DNA of 64,000 nt from Caulobacter sp. SL161 (GCF_026672375.1 NZ_JAPPRA010000001.1:3472001-3536000), one strand, 5' to 3'. Positions 1 through 8,939 are shown, numbered from the stretch's first letter. Notes: generated by a model from the letters alone, not told the origin. Translations and numbers: made by a program.

Positions 1-223
1 CCTTGCGCAGCTCAAAGGCGGCCAACAGGCCCGCCAGGCCCGCGCCCAGCACGATGACGCTGGCGCCCGGCCGCGCGCCTTGCAGGTTGGGCGGACCGGG
101 AAAGCGCGTCTCGGCCGCGTGGCCCAGCGAGGTCATGGCCTGGTAGAGGGCCGCCGTGCCGCCGACCTTGGCGATGGCGGAAAGAAGCTGACGCCGGGTC
201 GGCGTGCGAGCGCCCGATTGCAT
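1..223 (-). CDS. Flavin monoamine oxidase family protein, N-terminal part (runs off the window)
   Basis: Only the first 74 codons are in the window; the gene continues to the left of base 1. The protein starts with a Tat-like leader (TRRQLLSAIAKVGG, residues 8-21) and reaches a Rossmann FAD-binding motif, VIVLGAGLAGLLAAFEL, near residue 55. This arrangement is typical of secreted or periplasmic flavin amine oxidases, which oxidatively deaminate amines or amino acids. The start was taken as the ATG at 223 because it puts the twin-arginine motif at the usual place. The gene lies in the same direction as rutR but 175 bp away, so linkage to pyrimidine degradation is only positional. The substrate cannot be told from this fragment. 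Confidence 0.75.
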   Translation of the reverse strand, partial: MQSGARTPTRRQLLSAIAKVGGTAALYQAMTSLGHAAETRFPGPPNLQGARPGASVIVLGAGLAGLLAAFELRK

Positions 224-398
224 GAAACTAATCCCCACGAACCGCCGTACGGGCGGTGCGGGCCTAGGGGCGCACGGGCCGGCGGGACGGCGCGAGTCCC
301 GGCGCCGCAATGCGGCGAAGCTTGTGAGCGAGGCGCCGAATTATCGGCGCCCGGAGCGTCAGGGTGCGCGCGAAGTGGGCAAAGCCCCCTCGCCCCCC

Positions 399-1151
399 TC
401 AGTGCGGCAGCGCGCCGTGCAGCACTAGGGCGGTCACCGCCGAGCGAGTCTCGTCCATGAACGCCCGGTCGGCCAGGGCCTTGCCGGTCAGCGCCCGCAC
501 CTGCACGGCGAAGTCGGCATAGTGCTGGGTCAGGGCCCAGATCGCGAAGATCAGGTGCGGCGGGTCGACGGGCCGCAGTTTTCCGGCCGCCACCCAGGCG
601 GCGATGACCGCGCACTTGGCCTCGAACACGGCCTTCAGCGGGCCCGCCAACACCGGCTTGAGCAAGGGCGCCCCGCGCAGCATCTCCAGGGCGAACAGGC
701 GCGAGACCTCAGGATGGTCGCGGCTCATCTCCAGCTTGGCGGCGATCAGGGCGCCGATCGCCTCGGCCGGATCGTCGGCCTCGGTGAAGCGCCCCAACGG
801 CGAGAGCCACAAGGCCAGCCCCTGCTCCAGCACCGCCAGATAGAGGGCGTCCTTGGAAGGGTAGTAGTAGAGCAGGTTGGGCTTGGAGACCCCCGCCGCC
901 TGGGCGATGGCCTCGACGCTGGCGCCGTCGGGTCCGAGGCGCGCGAAGACCGCCAGGGCGGCCTTGAGGATCGCAGCCTTGCGGGCCTGCCCCGCCTGGG
1001 CGCGACGCCCTGCAGGCGCCTCCCCGTCCCCGGCTTCGCTCATGGTTTGGGCGGCCTTGACCAGCTTGCGGGCGCCGGACGCCCCCTTGGCGGCCGGACG
1101 GGCGGCGGCCTTGCGCGGCGGCTTGACGGTCTTGGCGATCGGGTCGGCCAT
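399..1151 (-). CDS. rutR: TetR-family regulator RutR of the pyrimidine-degradation (rut) operon
   Basis: A 250-residue TetR-type repressor. The helix-turn-helix lies at about residues 57-100 ([14 protein letters not shown], then [19 protein letters not shown]), followed by an all-helical ligand domain with the LFALEML and [16 protein letters not shown] segments characteristic of RutR. In E. coli RutR binds uracil or thymine and releases the rut promoter. The first 50 residues are a basic, Ala/Lys-rich extension absent from the roughly 212-residue E. coli protein; an internal ATG at 1043 (residue 37) is an alternative start. It is divergent from rutB, and a RutR operator lies 14 bp upstream of this start, implying autoregulation and control of the rut genes. 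The name rests on sequence type plus context. Confidence 0.88.
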   Translation of the reverse strand: MADPIAKTVKPPRKAAARPAAKGASGARKLVKAAQTMSEAGDGEAPAGRRAQAGQARKAAILKAALAVFARLGPDGASVEAIAQAAGVSKPNLLYYYPSKDALYLAVLEQGLALWLSPLGRFTEADDPAEAIGALIAAKLEMSRDHPEVSRLFALEMLRGAPLLKPVLAGPLKAVFEAKCAVIAAWVAAGKLRPVDPPHLIFAIWALTQHYADFAVQVRALTGKALADRAFMDETRSAVTALVLHGALPH

Positions 1152-1164
1152 GAGCTCTCAAATC

Positions 1165-1180
1165 TGGACCATTTGGTCAA
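1165..1180. promoter_or_regulatory. RutR operator between rutR and rutB
   Basis: The 16-bp sequence TGGACCATTTGGTCAA differs at one position from the E. coli RutR consensus TTGACCAnnTGGTCAA (recalled from the literature). It lies in the divergent gap, 14 bp from the rutR start and about 80 bp from the rutB start. A second inverted repeat, CCGAA-N3-TTCGG, follows at 1188-1200 and may belong to the promoter or to another regulator. Confidence 0.8.
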
Positions 1181-1260
1181 ACTTGGACCGAACGGTTCGG
1201 ATTGCAACGTTACGCGAGATGGTATTCCATGCCGCTCGGACATCACAAGGCGCCGTGACG

Positions 1261-1980
1261 ATGAGTTCTCCGATCACCCCGCTGTCGCCCGACGCCGTCA
1301 TGCTTCCGGCGCGGCCCGAACCTCTGCCGGTAGACCCGACGACCACCGCGGTGATCGTCATCGACATGCAGAACGCCTACGCCTCGCCCGGCGGCTATCT
1401 CGATCTCGCGGGCTTTGACATCTCAGGCGCGGCCAAGGTGATCGATGAGATCAAGGGCGTGCTGGAGGTGGCCCGCAGCGCCGGCATGACGGTGATCTAT
1501 TTCCAGAACGGGTGGGACGACAGTTACGTCGAGGCCGGCGGTCCAGGCTCGCCCAACTGGTGGAAGTCCAACGCCCTCAAGACCATGCGCGCCCGCCCCG
1601 AGCTGCAAGGCAAGCTGCTGGCGCGCGGCCAGTGGGACTATGAGCTGGTCGACGACCTGACGCCCCAGCCGGGCGACATCCGCCTGCACAAGACCCGCTA
1701 TTCGGGCTTCTTCAACAGCCAGCTGGACAGCGTGCTGCGGGCGCGCGGGATCCGACATCTGGTCTTCACCGGCATCGCCACGAACGTCTGCGTCGAGTCG
1801 ACCCTGCGCGACGGCTTCATGCTGGAATATTTCGGGACCGTGCTGGAGGACGCCACCCACCAGGCGGGCCCCGACTTCGTCCAGAAGGCCGCCCTGTTCA
1901 ACATCGAGACCTTCTTCGGCTGGGTGTCGACGACGGCGGACTTCAAGGGGACATTCGGCCAGTTGGCGCCGACCGAATAG
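1261..1980 (+). CDS. rutB: RutB, (peroxy)ureidoacrylate amidohydrolase
   Basis: A 239-residue isochorismatase-like cysteine hydrolase. It removes the carbamoyl group from the ring-opened product of RutA, giving aminoacrylate (or its peracid) plus carbamate. The triad expected for the family is visible: Asp35 in [10 protein letters not shown], Lys144 in LHKTRYSGF and Cys177 in ATNVCVEST. The spacing matches E. coli RutB with an 11-residue shift (as I recall it). The frame is open far upstream, but only from the ATG at 1261 does the protein resemble the family; an in-frame GTG at 1255 is another possible start. First gene after the RutR operator, so probably the first gene of the operon rutB-C-D-A. 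A palindromic repeat separates it from rutC. Confidence 0.92.
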   Translation: MSSPITPLSPDAVMLPARPEPLPVDPTTTAVIVIDMQNAYASPGGYLDLAGFDISGAAKVIDEIKGVLEVARSAGMTVIYFQNGWDDSYVEAGGPGSPNWWKSNALKTMRARPELQGKLLARGQWDYELVDDLTPQPGDIRLHKTRYSGFFNSQLDSVLRARGIRHLVFTGIATNVCVESTLRDGFMLEYFGTVLEDATHQAGPDFVQKAALFNIETFFGWVSTTADFKGTFGQLAPTE

Positions 1981-1981
1981 C

Positions 1982-2094
1982 TGTCATCCCGGCCAAGCGC
2001 GAAGCGCGCCGAGCCGGGACCGCAACACGCGCCGGCGTATCCGGCGGTCCCGGCTCTCCCCCCGGCTCAAGGCCGGGGTCCGGCCGGGATGACA
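1982..2094. repeat. Family A intergenic palindrome (GTCATCCCGG...CCGGGATGAC), copy 1
   Basis: An imperfect inverted repeat with ends TGTCATCCCGGCC and GGCCGGGATGACA and GC-rich inner stems. It fills the gap between rutB and rutC, so it is probably transcribed within the rut operon and would form a strong RNA hairpin. Other family A copies are at 3340-3429, 19873-19985, 21753-21876, 52145-52242, 53050-53147 and 57617-57734. Confidence 0.85.
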
Positions 2095-2125
2095 CGCTTT
2101 AGGAATTGGAAGAGGAACGACGAGC

Positions 2126-2515
2126 ATGCCCAAGACCGTCATCACCCCGCCCGGGACCCAGACGCCCATCGCCCCCTTCTCGCCCGGCACGCTGGCCGAC
2201 GGGGTCGTCTATGTCAGCGGCACCCTGGCCTTCGACAAGGACAACAACGTCGCCTTCCCCGGCGACGCCGAGGCCCAGACCCGCCAGGTGCTGGAGACCA
2301 TCAAGTCCGTCATCGAGACCGCCGGCGGCACGATGGAGGACGTGACCATGAACCACATCTTCCTGACCGACTGGGTCCACTACGCCCCGATGAACAAGGT
2401 CTATGCCGAGTACTTCCCCGGCGACAAACCGGCCCGTTACTGCATCCAGTGCGGCCTGGTGAAGCCCGGCTTCGTGGTCGAGATCGCGTCTGTGGCGCAC
2501 GTGGGCAAGAAGTAG
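2126..2515 (+). CDS. rutC: RutC, RidA-family aminoacrylate deaminase/peracid reductase
   Basis: A 129-residue member of the YjgF/YER057c/RidA family. It is thought to help convert the 3-aminoacrylate product of RutB to malonic semialdehyde. Family features are the N-terminal substrate-entry segment ([21 protein letters not shown]), [14 protein letters not shown] in the middle and the C-terminal [15 protein letters not shown] with the Arg just before it (KPARY) that contacts carboxylates in RidA proteins. Length is normal for the family, which forms trimers. It lies 6 bp upstream of rutD. RutC cannot be told from a general RidA protein by sequence alone; the rut context decides the name. Confidence 0.9.
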   Translation: MPKTVITPPGTQTPIAPFSPGTLADGVVYVSGTLAFDKDNNVAFPGDAEAQTRQVLETIKSVIETAGGTMEDVTMNHIFLTDWVHYAPMNKVYAEYFPGDKPARYCIQCGLVKPGFVVEIASVAHVGKK

Positions 2516-2521
2516 CCAGCC

Positions 2522-3322
2522 ATGACCTCGGGCATCGTCGACGGCATCTTCTACGAACTCCACGGAGGCCCTGTCGCCGGTAGAGACGTCGTGCTGCTGT
2601 CGTCGGGCCTGGGCGGCTCGGGGGCGTTCTGGGCGCCGCAGATGCAGGCCCTGACCCAGCGCTGGCCGGTGGTCACCTACGACCATCGCGGCACGGGGCG
2701 CAGCGTCCGCGAACTGCCGCCGCGCTACACCGTCGCCCACATGGCCGAGGACATGGTCAAGGTCATGGACGCCCTGGGCCTGGCCAAGGCTCACGTGGTC
2801 GGCCACGCGGCCGGCGGCAACGCCGGGCTGCAACTGGCGCTGGACCATCCCGACCGCCTCTCCAAGCTGGTGGTGGTCAACGGCTGGAGCCGGCCCGATC
2901 CGCACATCAAGCGCTGCTTCGACACCCGCATCCATCTGCTGAACGACAGCGGTCCCGGGCCTTACGTCCACGCCCAGCCGATCTTCCTCTATCCGGCCGA
3001 CTGGATCTCGCGGAACCACACCCGGCTGATGGCCGAGGAAGCCCACCACGTAGCGAGCTTCCCGCCGCGCGAGGTCATGCTGGCGCGGATCAACGCCCTC
3101 CTGGCCTTCGACATCGACGCCCGGCTGGAGGAGATCACCCACCGCGTCCTGATCAGCGCCAGCGCCGACGACATGCTGGTGCCGATGAGCTGCTCCCAGC
3201 GCCTGGCCGGCCGCCTGCCCAACGCCGACTTCCAGCAAGTCGCCTGGGGCGGGCATGGGTTCACCGTCACCGATCCCGAGACCTTCAACGAGGGTCTGGT
3301 GACGTTCCTGGAGGGGACGTGA
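2522..3322 (+). CDS. rutD: RutD, alpha/beta-hydrolase-fold aminoacrylate hydrolase
   Basis: A 266-residue alpha/beta-hydrolase-fold protein proposed to speed hydrolysis of aminoacrylate in the Rut pathway. The oxyanion region (LSSGLGGSGAFW), the acid region (SADDMLVP) and the C-terminal His (WGGHGF) are all present. The nucleophile elbow reads GHAAGGNAG, so the usual Ser of G-x-S-x-G is Ala. As I recall, E. coli RutD has the same replacement (GHALG), so this is a family trait and not a damaged gene. Other RutD-like stretches are VNGWSRPD and AQPIFLYPADW. It follows rutC by 6 bp and is probably translationally linked; a palindrome separates it from rutA. Confidence 0.92.
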   Translation: MTSGIVDGIFYELHGGPVAGRDVVLLSSGLGGSGAFWAPQMQALTQRWPVVTYDHRGTGRSVRELPPRYTVAHMAEDMVKVMDALGLAKAHVVGHAAGGNAGLQLALDHPDRLSKLVVVNGWSRPDPHIKRCFDTRIHLLNDSGPGPYVHAQPIFLYPADWISRNHTRLMAEEAHHVASFPPREVMLARINALLAFDIDARLEEITHRVLISASADDMLVPMSCSQRLAGRLPNADFQQVAWGGHGFTVTDPETFNEGLVTFLEGT

Positions 3323-3339
3323 TGACGCGTCCTATTGCC

Positions 3340-3429
3340 TGTCATCCCGGCCGCAGCGCGCAGCGCGGAGAGCCGGGACCGCAACAAACGCCGGAGCGTC
3401 CGGCGGTCCCGGCTTTCGCCGGGATGACA
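3340..3429. repeat. Family A intergenic palindrome, copy 2
   Basis: Inverted repeat with the same TGTCATCCCGG / CCGGGATGACA ends as copy 1 but a shorter middle. It occupies the gap between rutD and rutA, so the rut operon carries two of these elements in its transcribed spacers. Confidence 0.85.
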
Positions 3430-3450
3430 AACTAAGAGAGAACCCATCCC

Positions 3451-4509
3451 ATGCAGGTCGGCGTCTTCATTCCCATCGGCAACAACGGCTGGCTCATCTC
3501 CGAGACCTCGCCGCAGTACATGCCCAGCTTCGAGCTCAACAAGGAGATCACCCAGAAGGCCGAGAAATACGGCTTCGACTTCGCGCTCTCGATGATCAAG
3601 CTGCGCGGGTTCGGCGGCAAGACGCAGTTCTGGGAGCACAATCTGGAGAGCTTCACCCTGATGGCGGGCCTGGCCGCGGTGACCTCCAGGATCAAGATCT
3701 TCGCCACCGTCGCCACCCTGACCATCCCGCCGGCCATCGTCGCGCGCATGGCCTCGACCATCGACTCGATCGCCCCCGGGCGCTTTGGCGTGAACCTGGT
3801 CACCGGTTGGCAGAAGGCCGAGTATTCGCAGATGGGCCTCTGGCCCGGCGAGGCGCACTACACCGACCGCTATAACTACCTGGCCGAATACACGACCGTG
3901 CTGAAGGACCTGCTGGAGACCGGCGTTTCGGACTTCAAGGGCAAGTACTTCACCATGGACGACTGCCGGGTCAGCCCGCACCCGAAGGAGACCAAGCTGA
4001 TCTGCGCCGGCTCGTCCGACGAGGGCCTGGCCTTCACGGCCCAGTACGCCGACTACAGCTTCGCCCTGGGCAAAGGCACCAACACCCCGACCGCCTTCGC
4101 CTCGGTGAACCAGCGCCTGGAGGCCGCCGCCGCCAAGACCGGCCGCGACGTCCAGTCGTTCATCCTGTTCATGATCATCGCCGACGAGACCGACGAGAAG
4201 GCGATGGCCAAGTGGCAAAAGTACCGCGACGGCGCCGACCAGGAGGCCCTGGCCTGGCTCACCCAGCAGGCCGCCCCCAACGCCAAGGCCGGCGCGACCA
4301 CCAACACCCAGCAACTGGCCGCTCCGGAGTCGGCGGTGAACCTCAACATGGGCACGCTGGTGGGCAGCTATGAGAGCATCGCCCGGATGATGGACGAGAT
4401 CGCGCAGGTCCCCGGCACGGCCGGCGTGCTGCTGACCTTTGATGATTTCGTCCAGGGGGTCGAGGACTTCGGGACCAAGATCCAGCCGCTGATGAAGAGC
4501 CGGAAGTAG
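3451..4509 (+). CDS. rutA: RutA, FMN-dependent pyrimidine monooxygenase
   Basis: A 352-residue flavin monooxygenase of the bacterial luciferase-like superfamily. RutA uses FMNH2 (supplied by a reductase such as RutF) and O2 to open the uracil or thymine ring. Signature stretches are [17 protein letters not shown] at the N terminus, [18 protein letters not shown] (residues about 45-63), [13 protein letters not shown] (about 112-124) and [13 protein letters not shown] near the C terminus. The length is close to the E. coli enzyme. It is last in this cluster, whereas in E. coli it is first. Neither a flavin reductase (rutF), rutE nor a pyrimidine permease (rutG) is in the window, so those functions must be encoded elsewhere or replaced. 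Confidence 0.95.
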   Translation: MQVGVFIPIGNNGWLISETSPQYMPSFELNKEITQKAEKYGFDFALSMIKLRGFGGKTQFWEHNLESFTLMAGLAAVTSRIKIFATVATLTIPPAIVARMASTIDSIAPGRFGVNLVTGWQKAEYSQMGLWPGEAHYTDRYNYLAEYTTVLKDLLETGVSDFKGKYFTMDDCRVSPHPKETKLICAGSSDEGLAFTAQYADYSFALGKGTNTPTAFASVNQRLEAAAAKTGRDVQSFILFMIIADETDEKAMAKWQKYRDGADQEALAWLTQQAAPNAKAGATTNTQQLAAPESAVNLNMGTLVGSYESIARMMDEIAQVPGTAGVLLTFDDFVQGVEDFGTKIQPLMKSRK

Positions 4510-4520
4510 CGTTCAGCAAT

Positions 4521-4627
4521 CCTCCCCCTAGCGGGGGAGGTGTCGGCGAAGCCGACGGAGGGGGAAGTCCTGAGGCCTTGTTGCTTCCCCCTCCGGCCTT
4601 CGGCCGCCTCCCCCGCTGGGGGGAGGA
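4521..4627. repeat. Family C intergenic repeat (CTCCCCC...GGGGGAG) between convergent genes
   Basis: A compound inverted repeat made of short CCTCCCCC/GGGGGAGG stems around TCGGCGAAGCCGA and GGCCTTCGGCC hairpins. It lies between rutA and the convergent FKBP gene, where it could end transcription from both sides, though no T-run is present. Related copies are at 5221-5352, 16680-16798, 26467-26602 and 27710-27828. Confidence 0.75.
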
Positions 4628-4634
4628 TTTTAGA

Positions 4635-5138
4635 TCAATCCACCGACAGCATCCCCTCCAGCTTCAGGCGGAACACCAGCGTGCTGTCGGGCGGGATCTC
4701 GCCCATGTCGCGCGAGCCGTAGCCCAGCTCCGGCGGGATGAAGAGCGTCCACTCGTCGCCGACCTTCATTAGCGGCAGGGCCTCCAGCCAGCCCTGGATC
4801 AGGCCGTCGGCGGGCATGATCGCCGCCTTGCCGCGCGCGAAGCTGCTGTCGAAGACCGCGCCGCTCAGCAGCTTGCCCTCGTAATTGACCTTGATGATGT
4901 CGCCCAGCTTCGGCGAGGGACCGTCCTTGGGGCCCGAGGCGATGACCTTGTACTGCAGGCCCGACGGCAGGGCGACCACGCCCGGCGCCTTGGCGTTGTT
5001 GGCCAGGAACGCCTTGCCCGCGGTCGCGGCGGCCGAGGGGCCGGCGTTCAGCTGCGGCGGGGCGGACGGCGTGACCTGGGCGTGGGCGGCGCCGGCGGCG
5101 AGAGCGGCCGTGAGGGCGAGAGAAGCAAGAAGGCGCAT
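4635..5138 (-). CDS. Exported FKBP-type peptidyl-prolyl cis-trans isomerase
   Basis: A 167-residue protein: a signal peptide (MRLLASLALTAALAAGAAHA, residues 1-20), a short linker, then one FKBP domain (about residues 53-165). Family residues visible are VNYEGKLLSGAVFDSSF (the Tyr and Phe-Asp region of the pocket), LIQGWLEALPLMKVGDEW and FIPPELGYG. It should fold periplasmic proteins by isomerising Xaa-Pro bonds. The frame stays open upstream, but the ATG at 5138 starts a perfect signal peptide, so the longer version was rejected. It stands alone between repeats and has no evident link to the rut or xylan genes. Confidence 0.93.
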   Translation of the reverse strand: MRLLASLALTAALAAGAAHAQVTPSAPPQLNAGPSAAATAGKAFLANNAKAPGVVALPSGLQYKVIASGPKDGPSPKLGDIIKVNYEGKLLSGAVFDSSFARGKAAIMPADGLIQGWLEALPLMKVGDEWTLFIPPELGYGSRDMGEIPPDSTLVFRLKLEGMLSVD

Positions 5139-5467
5139 GGGTCTTTCTAGACTCGAAGCTGGTGTCAGGGCGCGACACCGTAGCGATCCTTGAGCTGAAC
5201 TTCGCGGCGAAAGTTTGAGCGCCCCCTCCGTCACGCGGCTCCGCCGCGCGACACCTCCCCCGCTGCATGGGTGAGGAGGATACTGACTCCCCTCCTGCCC
5301 CGCTTGCGGGGGAGGTGGCGCGCCGCGAGTACGCGGCGTGACGGAGGGGGCGTCCCCCCGCCCGTTCAGCCCCCCAGAACGCCCCGCCGATACCGCTAAC
5401 AATTTTCGCCCGGTCGGCCACTTTCGGTATTGATCTTACAAGTTCGCCGCCTTCATCTGACCTCACC
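5139..5467. other. Gene-free stretch of 329 bp between FKBP and GH35 genes
   Basis: Holds the FKBP upstream region, a family C repeat (5221-5352) and about 115 bp in front of the GH35 start. A weak match to the GntR-type operator (TCATCTGACCT at 5453-5463, 9 of 11 positions) lies just before the GH35 ATG. No promoter could be assigned with confidence. Confidence 0.5.
5221..5352. repeat. Family C intergenic repeat, copy 2
   Basis: Ends are GCCCCCTCCGTCACGC and GCGTGACGGAGGGGGC, a near-perfect inverted repeat around internal CCTCCCCCGC / GCGGGGGAGG arms. Same ends as the copies at 26467-26602 and 27710-27828. Confidence 0.8.
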
Positions 5468-7057
5468 ATGCATCGCCTCGCTCCCGCCCTCGCCGCCCTG
5501 CTTCTGGGCGTCTCCGCCGCGTCCGCCCACGCCGAGCCCGCACCCCGGATCGCCAAGATCGACGGCGTCCATCGCCTGCTGGTCAATGACAAGCCGTACC
5601 TGATCCTGGGCGGCGAGCTGGGTAACTCCTCAAGCTCGGACCTCAAGGACCTGTCCGGCCACTGGGCGGTGATGAAGGCCGCCAACCTCAACACCGTGCT
5701 GGCCCCGGTCGCCTGGGAGCAGGTCGAGCCGGTCGAGGGCAAGTTCGACTTCACGGTCCTGGACGGCATGATCCAGCAGGCCCGCGCCCACGACATGCGG
5801 CTGGTTTTGCTGTGGTTCGGGGCCTGGAAGAACAGCATGTCGACCTACACCCCGGCCTGGGTGAAGCGCGCCCCGGACCGCTTCCCCTACGCCCGCACGG
5901 GAGAGGGCAAGGCGGTGGAGATCCTCAGCGCCTCCTATCCGGCCACCCGCGACGCCGACGCCAAGGCCTTCGCCGCCATGATGGCCCACCTGAAGGCCGT
6001 CGACGGCGACAAGCGCACCGTCCTGATGGTCCAGGTCGAGAACGAGATCGGCATGCTGCCGGAGGCGCGCGACCGCTCCAAGGCCGCCGAGGCCGACTAC
6101 AACAAGCCCGTGCCGGCCGCCGCCCTCAAGGTGCTGAGCGGCCAGATCAAGGGCAAGAAGACCGGGACCTGGGAAGAGGTGTTCGGCGCGTCTCTGGCCA
6201 CCGACGAGCTTTGGCAGGCCTGGACCTTCGGCCGCTATGTCGAGGCGCTGGCGGCGGCGGGCAAGAAGGCCTACGACCTGCCGATGTTCGTCAACGCGGC
6301 CCTGCCGCGTCCGGGCGCGGTTCCGGGCGGCTATCCCAGCGCCGGCCCCCTGCCCCACCTGATCGACCTGTGGCGGGCGGCCGCGCCGTCCTTGGACATG
6401 CTCTCGCCGGACATCTACTACCCCAACTTCACCGAATGGATGCCGCCGTACGATCGGCCCGACCAGCCCTTGTTCATCCCCGAGGCCGACCAGGCCGGCA
6501 AGACGCCCGCGCCGGGCAACGCCTTCTGGGCCATCGGCGAGCATGACGCGATCGGCTTCTCGCCCTTCTCGATCGAGCATCTGCCGCCCGAGGGCGTGAA
6601 GACCCTGGGCGCGGCCTATCGGCTGCTCGACCAGCTGACGCCCCTGATCACCACCCACGACGGCGGCAAGACCATGCGCGGCTTCCGCGCGCCGGTGGCC
6701 TATGACGGGACGGTGGACCTGACGCCGCGCAAGGCCAGCTTCGGTCCCTGGGACTTCACGGTGACGGTGGTCGATCCCTGGACGCCCAAGGACAAACAGG
6801 ACTACGCCGCCCACGGCGGTCTGGTGATCCAGACGGGTCCGGACGAATTCATCGTCGCCGGTCGAGGGATCACAATGACCTTCGCCACGAAGGACGGGTC
6901 GGTGGGCCTGGAGACGGTGCGCGAGCTGCGCTTCGAGAACGGCCAGTGGGTCGACGGCCGCTGGCTGAACGGCGACCAGACCCACCAGGGCCGCCACATC
7001 CGCCTGCCGCCGACCGAGTTCGGGGTGCAGCGGGTGAAGCTCTATCGGTATCGGTGA
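5468..7057 (+). CDS. Exported GH35 beta-galactosidase (DUF5597 type)
   Basis: A 529-residue glycoside hydrolase family 35 enzyme. A signal peptide covers residues 1-22 (ending ASAHA). The catalytic TIM barrel follows, with the acid/base Glu193 in VQVENEIG and the nucleophile Glu339 in LFIPEAD. A C-terminal beta-rich region from about residue 415 resembles the domain found in Bgl35A-type enzymes. Such proteins remove terminal beta-D-galactose from plant polysaccharide side chains such as xyloglucan or galactosylated xylan. It is at the edge of the xylan locus and transcribed toward GH43, so it has its own promoter. The real substrate is inferred from the context only. Confidence 0.88.
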   Translation: MHRLAPALAALLLGVSAASAHAEPAPRIAKIDGVHRLLVNDKPYLILGGELGNSSSSDLKDLSGHWAVMKAANLNTVLAPVAWEQVEPVEGKFDFTVLDGMIQQARAHDMRLVLLWFGAWKNSMSTYTPAWVKRAPDRFPYARTGEGKAVEILSASYPATRDADAKAFAAMMAHLKAVDGDKRTVLMVQVENEIGMLPEARDRSKAAEADYNKPVPAAALKVLSGQIKGKKTGTWEEVFGASLATDELWQAWTFGRYVEALAAAGKKAYDLPMFVNAALPRPGAVPGGYPSAGPLPHLIDLWRAAAPSLDMLSPDIYYPNFTEWMPPYDRPDQPLFIPEADQAGKTPAPGNAFWAIGEHDAIGFSPFSIEHLPPEGVKTLGAAYRLLDQLTPLITTHDGGKTMRGFRAPVAYDGTVDLTPRKASFGPWDFTVTVVDPWTPKDKQDYAAHGGLVIQTGPDEFIVAGRGITMTFATKDGSVGLETVRELRFENGQWVDGRWLNGDQTHQGRHIRLPPTEFGVQRVKLYRYR

Positions 7058-7088
7058 GGGCGGGGGCGTTTCGCTGGTAAACCCGGCG

Positions 7089-7222
7089 CCCTCTCCCACA
7101 GGGAGAGGGTTGGGGAGAGGGGTTACAGCGTCCGACGGAGCGCCGGCACGCCGTCAAACCTCATAACCCCTCTCCCTCCCACCGCTTCGCGGCGGGCCCC
7201 GCCCTCTCCCTTTGGGAGAGGG
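7089..7222. repeat. Family D intergenic repeat (CCCTCTCCC...GGGAGAGGG)
   Basis: Two hairpins of the CCCTCTCCC/GGGAGAGGG type flank a GTTACAG/CATAACCCC centre, filling the gap between the convergent GH35 and GH43 genes. It could serve as a bidirectional transcription stop or processing site. Confidence 0.75.
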
Positions 7223-7237
7223 AACCTATAGCCCCCC

Positions 7238-8923
7238 CTACTCCTCCACCCCATGGGCGTAGACGCCCAGCATGGTCCCGACAAACCCGCCGGCCACCTT
7301 GGTGCTGAGGGTCGTGGCGTCCGCCCCCGCCTGCAGCGTCTCCCACAGGCCAGGCTTGGCGGCGTAGGCGAAGTCCATGGTCCCGCCGCGCACGGCGATC
7401 TTCAGGTCCAGGCCCTGGCCAGGCTTCAGCGCCACCGGCGCCTGGGCCACCACCACGCCGTCGACCGGATCGTCCTTGCCCGTCCGCTTCTCGACCCGGA
7501 CCACGATCTGGCCGCCGGCGCGCGAGAGACCCACGAACCAGTAGAAGTCGTCGCTCTGCACCGCCACCAGGCCCGCCTTGTCGCCGTCGGCCTTGGGGTC
7601 GAAGCGGACGGTCGTGCTGACGCTGGCGTTCATATGCTGCTGGCGGCGGGCCCAGATCGAGGGCTGCTCATGGCCGCCCAGCTTGTCCTTGCGGGCCTCC
7701 AGGCTCAGCGCCCCGTCCTTGACGCTCCACCAGCGCTTGCTGGGGATGCGCATGGTCATCCAGTTCAGGGGCAGTTCGGGACCGTCGAAGGTCTCGGCCG
7801 CCTTGAACGGGCCCGAGGTCGGGGCGGTCTGCAGCGCCGGCAGCTTGGGCGCGTCGGCGACATGGGGGATGGTCTTGCCGTTCTCCAGGATCACCGGCCA
7901 GCCGTCCTTCCACTCGACCGGCAAGAGGAAGGTCTCGCGGCCGGTGTTGTAGAGATCATCGCCATAGGGGCGCACAGCCAGGAAGGTCGCCCACCACTGG
8001 CCGTCCGGCGTGTCGACGATGTCGGCGTGGCCGGCCGAGGTGATCGGCAGCGGCCGGTCGCGCGGCAGGTCGCGCTGGGTCAGGATCGGATTGTCCTTAT
8101 ACGGAACATAAGGCCCGGTGACCGACTTCGAGCGCAGCACCACCTGGCTGTGGCCCTCGGCCGTGCCGCCCTCGGCGGCGGTCAGATAGTACCAGCCGTC
8201 CTTCTTCAGGATGTGCGGCCCCTCGGGCCAGATCGGCTTGGTTGAGGGATCGACGCCCTTGTTCAGCAAAAGCGTGGCAGGACCGATGGTCGTCTGGGTC
8301 TTGGGGTCGTATTCGTGGATCCAGAGGGCGCGGTGGCCCGGATATTCGGGCGGGCCCGGCGGCCCGTCGTTGTTGACGATCCACACGCGGCCGTCGTCGT
8401 CGAAGAAGATCGAGGGATCGATGCCCCCGACCTTGGGCAGCCAGACCGGATCGGACCACGGCCCCTTGGGGTCCTTGGCGGTGATCAGATAGTTGCCGCC
8501 GCAGTCGACGCAGGTGTTGAGGATGTAGAACATCCCCTGATGGGCCTGGATCGCCGGAGCGAACACCGCGCGCGACAGGCCAAGCCGCTTGAAGTCCAGC
8601 ATGCCGGGCCGGTCTATGGCGTTGCCGATCTGCTTCCAGTGGACGAGGTCGGTGGAATGGAAGACCGGCAGGCCCGGGAACCAGGCGAAGGTCGAGTTGA
8701 CCAGATAGAAGTCCTTGCCCGCCCGCGTCACGCTGGGGTCGGGATAGAAGCCCTGGACGACCGGGTTGCGGTACTGGCCGGGGCCGGCCTTGACCACGTC
8801 CGACGGGTCGGAGCCCTCATAGACGAAGTTCGAAAACTGGGCCGTCCGCGGCGCGGCTTGGACTGTGAGCGGCGCCAGCGCGGGGGTGGCCAGCAGGGCC
8901 AAGATCATTGCCGTTCGGATCAT
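7238..8923 (-). CDS. Exported GH43 beta-xylosidase/alpha-L-arabinofuranosidase
   Basis: A 561-residue GH43 enzyme with a signal peptide (residues 1-23). The five-bladed beta-propeller shows the family's three acids in order: Asp in QGFYPDPSV (general base), Asp in GGIDPSIFFDDDGRVW (pKa modulator) and Glu in IWPEGPHILKKDGWYYL (acid). A C-terminal beta-sandwich of about 190 residues (from ETFDGPELPLNW) is typical of the longer GH43 subfamilies that act on xylo-oligosaccharides. It would release xylose or arabinose from the products of the GH10 enzyme next to it. TonB receptor, GH10 and GH43 run in the same direction, probably as one operon. Confidence 0.92.
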   Translation of the reverse strand: MIRTAMILALLATPALAPLTVQAAPRTAQFSNFVYEGSDPSDVVKAGPGQYRNPVVQGFYPDPSVTRAGKDFYLVNSTFAWFPGLPVFHSTDLVHWKQIGNAIDRPGMLDFKRLGLSRAVFAPAIQAHQGMFYILNTCVDCGGNYLITAKDPKGPWSDPVWLPKVGGIDPSIFFDDDGRVWIVNNDGPPGPPEYPGHRALWIHEYDPKTQTTIGPATLLLNKGVDPSTKPIWPEGPHILKKDGWYYLTAAEGGTAEGHSQVVLRSKSVTGPYVPYKDNPILTQRDLPRDRPLPITSAGHADIVDTPDGQWWATFLAVRPYGDDLYNTGRETFLLPVEWKDGWPVILENGKTIPHVADAPKLPALQTAPTSGPFKAAETFDGPELPLNWMTMRIPSKRWWSVKDGALSLEARKDKLGGHEQPSIWARRQQHMNASVSTTVRFDPKADGDKAGLVAVQSDDFYWFVGLSRAGGQIVVRVEKRTGKDDPVDGVVVAQAPVALKPGQGLDLKIAVRGGTMDFAYAAKPGLWETLQAGADATTLSTKVAGGFVGTMLGVYAHGVEE

Positions 8924-8939
8924 CCGCCTTACTCCTCCC

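Noticed and set aside
1982..2094. Family A palindromes as CRISPR or insertion sequences
   Set aside because: Copies are dispersed, not in arrays with spacers; they encode no transposase and have no target-site duplications that I can see.
2522..3322. Missing Ser nucleophile in RutD as a sign of a dead gene
   Set aside because: The Ala at this position is, as far as I recall, also found in E. coli RutD, and all other features are intact.
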